This document shows positions 7,476-15,308 of a stretch of DNA of 30,756 bases, in pieces. This stretch comes from Actinocrinis sp046724665 (GTDB lineage: Bacteria; Actinomycetota; Actinomycetes; Streptomycetales; Catenulisporaceae). The DNA lies in the NCBI GenBank assembly GCA_046724665.1, contig JBKOWZ010000243.1:1-30756 (forward strand). The letters run 5' to 3'. Each line of letters begins with the position of its first letter. The first letter of the stretch is position 1. A program made the translations under genes and the position numbers. The notes under the pieces are model-generated. The model worked only from the letters and a program-made list of their open reading frames with translations, was not told the origin of the DNA and did no database searches.

Positions 7476-10283
7476 TTACACCGCGATCAGTTGCCAGTGC
7501 TGGCTGATGTCCCCGGTGTCGGTCTGCTGCACGATCGCCGCGTTGTCGGCCGTGGAATCGCCGCGCACGCCGATGACTTTGCCGCTGCGCACGCTGACCA
7601 GCTTGCTGAATCCGCCGCCGGCGTCCGCGAGTGTCCAGAGCTGATTGGTGCCGCCGTCGGCCGACCACTGGATGATCGTCACGTCGTCGGCCGTGGAGCC
7701 GCCGTTGACGTCGGCGAGCAGGCCCGAGGCGACGTTGGTGATCGTGTAGACGGCACCTGACGGGGTGAATGTCCAGTGCTGGTTCGCGCCGTCGTTGACG
7801 GTCCACTGGATCAGGGCGGTGCCTGCGCTCTTCGACGCGCCGGGATTGTCAAGGGCTTTTCCGCTGCGGCGGTTGACCAGCTTGAACGTCGTGCTGACCG
7901 ACGCGTTCGGCGTCACCGTCGTCGAGCCGCCGGCGCCGATGGTCACGGCCTGGCTCCACGTGCCGGCCTTCACCGTCGTCGTCGCGCCGGGCTTGCCGTG
8001 GATCGTCGCGGAGGTGACCCGGCCCGCGCTCCAGCTGATGTCCACGGTGAACGCGCCGCGCGCGGGGACGCCGGTGACACTGCCGGAGGCCGACCAGGCC
8101 GCCGGTGTCGCGGGCAGCAGTTCGATCAGGCCCGGCCGGGAGTAGAGCAGCATCTCGAGCATGGCGCTTGGCGTGCCGAAATTGGCGTCGATCTGGAAGA
8201 CCGAGCTGTTGCTGCTGAGGTTGTACATGTCCAGCAGGTTGATCGCGGCGCCGTTGCTGTAGTTCACAGACGGCCGCAGGACGGTCATCACCGCCTGATA
8301 CGCCTTGCCGGAGTTCTTCAGCCGCGCCCAGCAGGCCGCGCGCCAGGCCATACCCCAGCCGTAGGTGTTCATGCCGCGCGCGGTCAGCAGGTTGGTCACG
8401 CCGGTGAGCAGCGCCGCCGGGCTTCGGTCGGCCGTGATGCGGTCTCCGGGGAAAAGGCCGATCAGCGGGGAGAGGTGCCGGTGCGTGGCGTCGCCGAGAT
8501 TGGCAGGGGTCATCCACTCCTCGAGCCAGCCGGTGGTCGAGCTGACCTGCGGAAGGTAGAGCCTGGCTTGCAGGCCGCTGATCGTGGCCGCGTAGGCGGA
8601 GTCCTGTCCGAGGGTCGCGGCCGCCGCGGCGTAGTTCGCGAACAGCTGCCACACGAGTTCCTGCGCGTACGTGATGCCCTTGGCGTTGGTCGGCCCCTGC
8701 TCCGGAGACCAGTCGCTGTCGTCAATGAGCAGGCCGGTTCCCGGATCGGTGATCAGCCGCGCCTCCCAGAACTGGCACGCGCCCTTGAGCAGCGGATAGA
8801 TCTTCCGCAGGTAGGAGGTGTCCAGGGTGTACAGGTAGTGGTCGTAGAGCGTGTTGCTGATCCACGCACTGCCGGCCGGGTGCCACCACCAGCCGCCGCC
8901 GCCCCAGACGTTCGTGCTGATCGCGGTCGTCCATCCGGCCACTCGGCCGCTGGAATTGCGGAAGCCGTTGCGCGAGTCCTGGAACAGCGACTGCGTGGTG
9001 GCGCTCCAGCCGGGCAACTGCGCGAGACAGTAGTCTGCGAAGACCTCGAAGCACGAGGGCAGGCCGGCCCGGTCGGCCAGCCAGTAGTTCATCTGGATAT
9101 TGATGTCGGTGTGGTAGTCGCTCATCCAGGCCGGATTGTTGTTGTCCAGCCACACGCCCTGGAGATTCGCCGGCAGCGTTCCGCGCGAGCCGGTGATGGC
9201 CAGGTACCGGCCGAACTGGAGGTAGCTCGCCTCCAGTTCCGGATCGGGGGCGGCGCCGGCGGCGGCGCGCGCGGCGAGGCGCGAGGGGGTGTCCATGGCG
9301 CGTTGGGCGGCCGTGGACGTGCCGAGGTTCACCGTCTGGGCGTTGTAGAGCGCCTGATAGTCGGCGACATGCGTGGCCAGCAACGAGTCACCGGACACCG
9401 CCGCGGCGGCCCGCGCCTTGTTCAGCGCGAGACTCAGCGGGTTGATGCTGGTGTCCTTGTAGCCGACCGCCGAGTTCTGCGTGTAATTCGTGCCGCCGCA
9501 GAACACGATGACGACTTCGCTGCATCCCGCGAACGCGACCTGAGCGCCACTGACCGAGAGCGTCCCCCCGGTCGCCACCACGGCAGCCACGCACGCGTAG
9601 GCGAGACCGTTGGGCAGGCTGCCCGCGAAGGACGCGGTCATCGTGCCCGAGTCGGCCTGCGTCGTCTCGCCGTGGGTACCGCTGAGCGCGACGTTGCCGG
9701 TGTAACTGCCGCCGCCGCTCTGCTTGAGGCGGACGATCACGACGTCGTCGGGGTGGCTGGCATACGCCTCGCGCGTGTACGTGACGCCGCCGTATTGGTA
9801 GGTCGCGGACACGTAGCCGTTGCTCAGGTCGAGCGTGCGGCGGTAGCCGGAGACGGCCGAGACGCTGTGCGCCGGGACGTTCACGTGCGCCTTGGCCAGC
9901 GATTGGAAGGACCCGAAGTTGCCGCCGTTGTCGTAGAAGAACTGGCCGTCGCCGCCCAGGCTCGCGTTCGCTCCGCCGGTCCACAGGCTCACATCGGTGA
10001 GGTAGTACGCATCCGACGCGGGATCACCGGTCACCATCGCGCCGAGCCGGCCGTTGCCGATCGGCAGCCCCTGCTGCATGACGGCCGATTCCGAGCCGGG
10101 GGACTGATACCACAGCGTGGTGGCCGCCGATGCGGGCACCAGGAAAGGGGCGGCCGGACGGACCGTGTTCGACGCGGCGGCGGCCGGAGCAAAAGCAAAG
10201 CGCGGCAGGCCGCCGAACGCTGTCATCGCCCCGAGGGCGGTACCGAGTCTCAGCACATCGCGACGCTTCGGTTGCGGCGTCAT
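7476..10283 (-). CDS. Tat-exported GH95 alpha-L-fucosidase with C-terminal ricin-type lectin domain
   Basis: GH95 enzymes are inverting exo-glycosidases that mostly remove alpha-1,2-linked L-fucose (some act on L-galactose). I start at 10283, where GAAGGGG lies five bases before the ATG. The longer frame from 10349 would begin inside the promoter palindrome. The 935-residue product starts with a twin-arginine signal (KRRDVLRLGTALG), implying export after folding. The N-terminal GH95 domain contains LPIGNGRLGAMV. The barrel carries DYHTDINIQMNYW (about 389-401), the acid Glu528 in WSPEQGP and Asp699 in FQIDANFG. Against BbAfcA (Asn421/Asn423, Glu566, Asp766) only the first Asn differs, being Asp393 here. 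From about 797 a ricin-type lectin domain has NQHW, NQLW and SQHW motifs. GH2 follows directly. Confidence 0.9.
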   Translation of the reverse strand: MTPQPKRRDVLRLGTALGAMTAFGGLPRFAFAPAAAASNTVRPAAPFLVPASAATTLWYQSPGSESAVMQQGLPIGNGRLGAMVTGDPASDAYYLTDVSLWTGGANASLGGDGQFFYDNGGNFGSFQSLAKAHVNVPAHSVSAVSGYRRTLDLSNGYVSATYQYGGVTYTREAYASHPDDVVIVRLKQSGGGSYTGNVALSGTHGETTQADSGTMTASFAGSLPNGLAYACVAAVVATGGTLSVSGAQVAFAGCSEVVIVFCGGTNYTQNSAVGYKDTSINPLSLALNKARAAAAVSGDSLLATHVADYQALYNAQTVNLGTSTAAQRAMDTPSRLAARAAAGAAPDPELEASYLQFGRYLAITGSRGTLPANLQGVWLDNNNPAWMSDYHTDINIQMNYWLADRAGLPSCFEVFADYCLAQLPGWSATTQSLFQDSRNGFRNSSGRVAGWTTAISTNVWGGGGWWWHPAGSAWISNTLYDHYLYTLDTSYLRKIYPLLKGACQFWEARLITDPGTGLLIDDSDWSPEQGPTNAKGITYAQELVWQLFANYAAAAATLGQDSAYAATISGLQARLYLPQVSSTTGWLEEWMTPANLGDATHRHLSPLIGLFPGDRITADRSPAALLTGVTNLLTARGMNTYGWGMAWRAACWARLKNSGKAYQAVMTVLRPSVNYSNGAAINLLDMYNLSSNSSVFQIDANFGTPSAMLEMLLYSRPGLIELLPATPAAWSASGSVTGVPARGAFTVDISWSAGRVTSATIHGKPGATTTVKAGTWSQAVTIGAGGSTTVTPNASVSTTFKLVNRRSGKALDNPGASKSAGTALIQWTVNDGANQHWTFTPSGAVYTITNVASGLLADVNGGSTADDVTIIQWSADGGTNQLWTLADAGGGFSKLVSVRSGKVIGVRGDSTADNAAIVQQTDTGDISQHWQLIAV

Positions 10284-10347
10284 GACATCCCCTTCGCAGA
10301 GATCAGACTGCGGCGCCTCCCCCGGCCCGCTTCGAGCGAAGTGACTC

Positions 10348-10368
10348 ATAGATCCGATCTATTGTCAA
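10348..10368 (-). promoter_or_regulatory. GH95 promoter element with a 15-bp operator palindrome
   Basis: On the minus strand TTGACA (10368-10363) is directly followed by ATAGATCGGATCTAT (10362-10348), a perfect 7+1+7 palindrome filling the spacer between -35 and a weak -10. The centre is 72 bases upstream of the chosen GH95 start. A GATC-bearing palindrome of this size suits a dimeric GntR/FadR-like repressor, but the regulator is unknown. Confidence 0.6.
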
Positions 10369-10379
10369 CCCAACGCTGA

Positions 10380-11044
10380 TATGAGTCGGAAACACTCGGC
10401 GGAACACCCCTCCCTTCCGCGTCGAACCTTCTATGGCGCACACGATTCCCGGCGACAGCTGACCATCCGCGGCGCCCTATCCCACCAATACATAGGATGA
10501 AAGTTTCGAGATGGCCTCACCGAGACGCACCCTGAACCGCGCCACGCCAGGGCTGGCCGCCGAAGCAGACAGCCACGTGGGCCCGTTCCCGTCGAGTTGG
10601 TCAGGGTCGGGATGAGGATCGCGAGGCAGCTAGGTATCGCCAGATTCGTGCCGCACGCAGTCAGGGTGTCAGCGGGCCCGACACGTGTGGCCGTGCCATC
10701 GCTGTAGACGTTCTCCACACTGATCGCGGTGGCGAGGCAGTACACGAGCATCGCGCTGACCACGCGGCTGACCAAGGCCGGGATCGCGCCCAGCATGGGA
10801 CAGTCGGCGGCTCGTGTGAGCCGCCGGTCAAAGCGCCTACTCACTCACTCGCGCACGCCCACCACCAACCACCAACCACCAACCACCAACCACCTATCAG
10901 CCCCCGAACGGCCCAACACCCACCAAACCCCTGATGACACCCCCGCACTGCGATTTCTCACATATCACCGAAAACCGTGGCCAGCATCAACACGCGGCAG
11001 ACCAACTTGCTATACACAGCCTTAACGGTGACGTACGAAGACCC
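10380..11044. other. gap with a possible decayed membrane-protein gene
   Basis: No confident gene is present. On the minus strand an open frame at 10431-10844 begins with a hydrophobic stretch (LVSRVVSAMLVYCLATAIS), then NVYSDGTATRVGP. A second frame further on reads as plausible coding sequence ending in ISKLSSYVLVG at about 10484. This looks like a small membrane-protein gene broken by a frameshift, or chance. A short heptamer repeat lies at 10858-10893. Confidence 0.3.
10858..10893 (+). repeat. short tandem heptamer repeat (CCACCAA)
   Basis: About five consecutive copies of the heptamer ACCACCA (written in another phase as CCACCAA) occupy this non-coding stretch between the GH95 promoter region and the GNAT gene. 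No function can be assigned. Such arrays vary in copy number by replication slippage. Confidence 0.8.
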
Positions 11045-11560
11045 CTACACGGCGGCGTCCGGTTCGAGGGTGATCCAGAACCGGTCCTCTCCCCGCTTCC
11101 GGCCATCGGGTACGCCGCCGTTGGACAGGATGACCCGTCGCGAGGGTTCGTTGTCCTCAGCGCAGGTCAGCAGGACCTGGTCGAGGCCGAGACGGCGGCA
11201 TTCGACGAGCCCGGCCGCCAGCATCCGCGTCGCATGGCCCTGCCGGCGCCACGGGGCCACCACGTGGTATCCGATGTGACCGCCGACTTCGGCGAGCTCG
11301 TCCGTCAGTTCGTGCCGCACGACAAGCGTCCCCAGGTAGTACTCGCCCGAGACGTACCAGAACACGGTGGAGGGCACGCCCCATCGCATCTGCACGCCGC
11401 GTCGTACGGCGACGAAGTCATCGAAGTCCTCGCTGGCAGGCCCCAGCCACTCGGTGGGCGTGCCGCGAAGCAGGCAGTCGGCCTGCTCGCCCACGAGGTA
11501 GAACGTGCGCACCGCGGTCGTCGGCCACACCAGACGAGGAGACTCGGCGAGATGGATCAC
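11045..11560 (-). CDS. GNAT-family N-acetyltransferase
   Basis: This is a predicted acetyl-CoA-dependent N-acyltransferase of the GNAT fold, with unknown substrate. The 171-residue product begins at a GTG (11560). It carries the family's acetyl-CoA loop as GYHVVAPWRRQGHATRML, then a later region CAEDNEPSRRVILSNGG, the usual D/N-x-x-S-x-x-V-x-x-x-x-G pattern of motif B. The N-terminal third is less conserved. It has no signal peptide and should act in the cytoplasm. The ribosome site is weak (GGGGC close to the start), so a start at the GTG about 16 codons inside is possible. Its neighbours are decayed genes, so the context gives no clue to the substrate. Confidence 0.85.
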   Translation of the reverse strand: MIHLAESPRLVWPTTAVRTFYLVGEQADCLLRGTPTEWLGPASEDFDDFVAVRRGVQMRWGVPSTVFWYVSGEYYLGTLVVRHELTDELAEVGGHIGYHVVAPWRRQGHATRMLAAGLVECRRLGLDQVLLTCAEDNEPSRRVILSNGGVPDGRKRGEDRFWITLEPDAAV

Positions 11561-11746
11561 CGCCCCAGTCTCGCCGACCGCCGCCTCGACCGCCTCTCCT
11601 TTTCCCCGCCATCAACACGACGCGCGCCTCGTGAGCGCTGAGCTCACTAGACACGACCTAGCCCCATCTGTTCGCTAGAGGCACGCAAACCCCACCCGTT
11701 TCGACGATGGGGCCATTCACACGCTAGGATCGCGGCGGTCTAAGCC

Positions 11747-12124
11747 ATGATCGCAACTCAGATCTCTGATGCTCTGGCTTGCGATTCAGGCTGCCCTAAC
11801 CCAGGCCCCACCTGGATACATGCAGCAATGCGCCGATCAGGAGCATACAAGATGCTTGCCATTATAGCCAAGCTATCCATAGTCTGCGTTCTACTGACAA
11901 CGGGAGCCACCTCGCATGATCCATGCTCCTGGGTAGATAACAATGCCAGTAGAAATGTTGCCACTTCCTATCTACTCACCCCCGAAGCAGCCGCGAATCC
12001 GGGGACGACACAGACAGGCGCTACACCCAGCCAGTATCCCACCACGAATCCCTCCAACGCCCCGAAGCTCCTTTGGGAGTTGCCGCTTACGGTACATGAT
12101 CCGTTAGGAAGGCAGGCCGCATAG
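11747..12124 (+). CDS. doubtful small ORF in a lower-GC patch
   Basis: This 125-codon open frame has clearly lower GC than its surroundings and lacks the third-position G/C bias of the real genes. One hydrophobic stretch (LAIIAKLSIVCVLLTTGA) lies near residues 37-54 and the rest is Thr/Pro-rich. I see no family motif or ribosome site. It may be a recently acquired exported peptide gene or simply non-coding foreign DNA. Confidence 0.2.
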   Translation: MIATQISDALACDSGCPNPGPTWIHAAMRRSGAYKMLAIIAKLSIVCVLLTTGATSHDPCSWVDNNASRNVATSYLLTPEAAANPGTTQTGATPSQYPTTNPSNAPKLLWELPLTVHDPLGRQAA

Positions 12125-12246
12125 TGGTGGCATGGGCCGCAGAAGCGTCCTTAATACGTCCGAACGACGCCGACGCCTGTATTGAAAACGAGGATCGGGC
12201 GAGGTCAGATGGCCTCACCCGAGTGCGTCAGCACTGATCGAGGATA

Positions 12247-12571
12247 TCAGCCTGCTGCGATTTGCTGGTAGATCCAGCGGAAGATGACCCCGACGCGGGT
12301 CGTCGTCTCCAACTGGTCGTGAGGGCAACTGGGACCGTTGCTGTCGAGTGAGACGAGGACGCCGGTCTTCGTCCCGATCGACAGGAAGTAGTGCGCCGGA
12401 GTCGTAGAGGCAGCCGCTGGTGTACGGCGACGGGCTGACTCCGCGGACGCCGACGGTGCCGGCGTCCACCTCGCCGACCGCGACGACGCCGGTGTTGAGG
12501 ACCGTGCCCGGCGTGGCGTTGACGTCTGATGTCGCGCCCCAACCGGCCAGCTCCAGCTGCTCGCCACGCAA
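12247..12571 (-). pseudogene. trypsin-like serine protease remnant (C-terminal part, frameshifted)
   Basis: Two frames joined near 12391-12397 give a continuous C-terminal half of a chymotrypsin/trypsin-family (S1) protease. The upstream frame has QLELAGWGATSDVN, then GCLYDSGA. The downstream frame continues HYFLSIGTKTGVLVSL, then SNGPSCPHDQLETTTRV, and ends RWIYQQI. GWG, the serine region (YDSGA in place of GDSGG), the SNG strand and the terminal W-I helix are S1 landmarks in the right order. The N-terminal half with the catalytic His and Asp is absent, so the gene is dead. The product would have been secreted. Confidence 0.7.
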
Positions 12572-12829
12572 CTGTCTCTATCTCAATATATTGATGACAG
12601 GCAAGGGCATGACTTATCCTGCCGAGGACTACGAGGTATAGGCTTCGCCAAGCCGGCTGAGCCGACGTCAAGAGCATCACCGGCCTTCCGTCCGAACACG
12701 GACTCACCAGCACGCATCGAGGCAGGCGCCGGTGACGGGTGGGCATCGGTCGCGCTGGCGCGTCGCTGCCACGGCATGACACCAGGGCATTGCGGTGGCC
12801 AGGAACTGTTGCGCTCAGGCAGCGTCGGG

Positions 12830-13646
12830 TCAGCTCGTGACGTCGATGCCATAGCGGGCGGCTACCTGCTCGACGCTGACCGCGCTGCCGGTCAGGGTCA
12901 TCACATCGGGGTCGCCCGCGAGCTCGACGACCGCGCGCCCGACGCCCTCCACCGACTGGGACCGGCTCAGGTCCAGGTGCTCGGCGAACTGCATCACCCC
13001 CTCGGTACGCACCAGCCCCGGGTGCAGCGCGAGCGACGCAACGCAGTGCTCGCGCAGCTGCACCGCCGCGGCCAGCGCGAGCCGATCATCCGCGCTCTTG
13101 GCCATTGCGTAAGCGGCACCGAACCCGGCCTGCTCCGCTTCGGGCACGGCGAAGGAGACCGTCACCACCAGGCTGCCGGGCGTCGCGATCAGCACCGGCG
13201 CGCACTGCCGCAGCGCAACGTAGTGGGCGCGCACACCGACGCTGAACATCGCGTCGAACAATTCCACCGGCTGCTCCCACAACGGCGCGTTCCACTCCGC
13301 CCCACGCCCCGGCGTTGAGCCGCTCGTACCCGCCCCACACGTTGTTGACCAGCAGATCCAGGCGGCCATGCTCGGCAGCGATCCGCTCGGCCACCGCCGC
13401 GACCGCGGCATCGTCGCCGTGGTCGCACACTGTCGCCACTCCGTGGCCGCCTGCGTCGCTGACCTCCTGCGCGGTGCGCTCCACGGTGCCCGGCAGATGA
13501 CTGGTACGCCCGGCCGCACTCGAGCGAGCAGTGACATGCACCACCCAGCCGGCACGCCCCAAGGCCAGCGCAATGCCACGCCCGATCCCGCGGCTGGCCC
13601 CGGTCACCCACGCCACCCGCGCCTCGCCCGACCGTGAGATCCGCAT
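12830..13646 (-). pseudogene. short-chain dehydrogenase/reductase (SDR) with one frameshift
   Basis: SDR enzymes are Rossmann-fold NAD(P)H oxidoreductases; the substrate is unknown. The N-terminal part has the cofactor motif TGASRGIG and DLLVNNVWGG (the NNAG region). The C-terminal part, in another frame, has the catalytic YAMAK (YxxxK) preceded by a Ser-bearing strand (VVTVSF). The frames join between RLNAG and AEWNAPLWEQP within a G/C run at about 13299-13312. One base added or removed there restores a normal protein of about 270 residues. Both halves keep good coding character, so the break is either very recent or a homopolymer sequencing error. It is divergent from the PPOX gene, with about 100 bases between starts. 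Confidence 0.8.
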
Positions 13647-13742
13647 CACGGCCCACACTAACGCCGCGATCCGACACGCCGACGATGTCGCACCTTGCCG
13701 CTAGCGTCGCTGGGAATTCGTCTCGAGAAGGGTTGCAACACC

Positions 13743-14168
13743 GTGGAACTGACCGCACATCTGCCGCCCGGCGACCGCGAGCGCGCCGAGTCCCGCCTGC
13801 GCCACAACCTGATGGCCTGGCTCACCACCGTGCGCCCGGACGGGCAACCGGTCACCGTCCCGGTCTGGTTCCTGCTGCGCGGGGACGAGACGATCCTGAT
13901 CTACAGCACGCCCCACGCGGCCAAGCTGCGCAACATCGCCGCCAACCCCAAAGTCAGCCTCGCGCTGGACGTGTGCGATCTGGGCCGCAACATCGTGCGC
14001 CTCGAAGGCACCGCCACACCCGCCGACAACCAACCCACCGCCGACGAACATCCCGCGTACCTGGCCAAGTACACCGAGCGCATCGCAGCGATGTTCGAAA
14101 CCCCGCAGCAGTTCGCCGCACAGCACTCCACCGCCGTCATCATCACACCTACGAAGCTGCACACCTGA
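13743..14168 (+). CDS. PPOX-class (pyridoxamine-phosphate-oxidase-like) F420/flavin-binding protein
   Basis: This small split-barrel protein is of the type that uses F420 or a flavin for reductions. The GTG at 13743 is preferred, with GAGAAGGG about ten bases upstream; an in-frame ATG at 13695 lies before that site. The 141-residue product reads AWLTTVRPDGQPVTVPVWF, the hallmark first strands, then AAKLRNIAANPKVSLALD, the cofactor-phosphate-binding region. It ends with IITPTKLHT. Length and motif order match TIGR03667-type PPOX proteins of Actinobacteria. It should be cytoplasmic and dimeric. The substrate is unknown. It is divergently arranged with the frameshifted SDR, another redox protein. 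Confidence 0.85.
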   Translation: MELTAHLPPGDRERAESRLRHNLMAWLTTVRPDGQPVTVPVWFLLRGDETILIYSTPHAAKLRNIAANPKVSLALDVCDLGRNIVRLEGTATPADNQPTADEHPAYLAKYTERIAAMFETPQQFAAQHSTAVIITPTKLHT

Positions 14169-14748
14169 GTGAGCGCCAGCAGCGAGCCGCCTGGGCCGCC
14201 GACGGGTCGGCCGACGTACGCCGAGTCCATGACGACGAGCGGCACGGCGCCGATCGAGCGCCGCAACGCTCGAGCCGACGCCTTTCACGAGACTGGTCGG
14301 GACGCGACGCACCATGCCGACGCCGCAACACCGACACAGGCGGATCGGGGGGTAACCCCGCCCTACGGCTTCGGCGCGATAGGGCGACCACAGTCAGGCT
14401 GCTGCCGCCGCCTGCGACGCGGCTGACCACGAACCTGGACCGGTCGCAGGGGCGCGACGCGCCGGTGCGGCTCGACCAGAACCCGCGCCCACGCCGCCCG
14501 GCAGCCACAGCCAAGCCCGACCAGGCCGGTCGCCGCGGCCTCACACGCAAGCACCGCCTCCCGGTATCCGGTCGCGAGCCCACCACACCGGGCAGGCCGG
14601 AGTGGATAGAAACGCCGAGCCGCACCCTCGGGACGGCACGCACGGTTGTTGCACTACCCGGTATGACGATCACGCAGCCGGGCCAGCGGGTGCTGCCCAC
14701 AGAGGGCGCGCGCCGGCCGCCGGCATGGGGGACCACGCGTCGGACACG
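14169..14748. other. 580-base stretch without a recognisable gene
   Basis: The open frames here are Arg/Pro/Ala-rich translations of GC-rich DNA on both strands. None shows a domain, ribosome site or normal amino-acid balance. It lies between the PPOX gene and the RHS remnant and is probably decayed accessory DNA. Confidence 0.5.
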
Positions 14749-14958
14749 ATGCGCCTGCACCAGTCGGACCGCGGATTGGTGCTGGAGTTCCCGCCCGGGC
14801 CAGTCCCGGACCGCTTCCGTCCGCTGTCCACGGTGGTGGACCGCAACGGCAACCGGATCACCCTCGTCTGCGACGCGGACGGCACGCCGACAGACGTCTA
14901 CCATTCCGGCGGCCACCGGCTGCGGATCGACAGCACCGAAACGCGTGGCGGCATCCGT
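14749..14958 (+). pseudogene. RHS/YD-repeat protein remnant
   Basis: About 70 codons resemble the start of the YD-repeat shell of RHS proteins: LVLEFPPGP, then VVDRNGNRITLVCDADG, then HSGGHRLRIDSTE. The D-R-N-G-N-R-I and D-A-D-G pairs are typical of these large (over 1,000-residue) polymorphic-toxin proteins. No further repeats, N-terminal export region or toxin tip are present on either side, so it is an isolated fragment. Confidence 0.6.
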
Positions 14959-15308
14959 AGCAAGCGGATGGGAACCTCGACCGCAAAGGTTGCTCGATGC
15001 GGATACGGCCAAGCACGATGCCTTCCCACAACAACCAGGGCCGGTCACCACTTATGGACAGCTCCCCAAGCAGGCGAGCACCACCGGCGGATAGAGGAAC
15101 CTATGCAAGCAGGGTACTGATCTCACAGAAGCCCTGCATACGCGATCATCGCCCAATCAACTCGCAGTCAGCGATACGAAATCCCTAGATGCGGCATCGT
15201 GCTCGTCAGCTGGTGCGCTCGGGAACGGGTCGAAACATCCGGTAGCCGCAGTACCGGATGTGCGTTACTGTCACCGCCGTTGTCAGGTGTGTTGCCAGAT
15301 GTTGCCAG
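14959..15308. other. gap before the secreted peptidase, with a short tandem repeat
   Basis: No gene is seen. Just before the hydrolase start, GTTGCCAGAT occurs twice in tandem (15291-15300 and 15301-15310). The rest shows no structure I can name. Confidence 0.45.

Noticed and set aside
7776..10379. 867-codon plus-strand open frame opposite GH95
   Set aside because: Antisense shadow with Arg/Val/Gly-rich composition. The GH95 catalytic motifs are on the other strand.
10858..10893. Possible CRISPR-like array
   Set aside because: The unit is only seven bases with no spacers; it is a simple tandem repeat.
14169..14748. Possible transposase remnant between PPOX and RHS fragment
   Set aside because: No DDE or helix-turn-helix motif and no terminal inverted repeats could be recognised.
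13634..15094. 486-codon plus-strand frame across the PPOX gene
   Set aside because: It overlaps the recognisable PPOX gene in another frame and is an Arg/Pro/Thr-rich translation without motifs.
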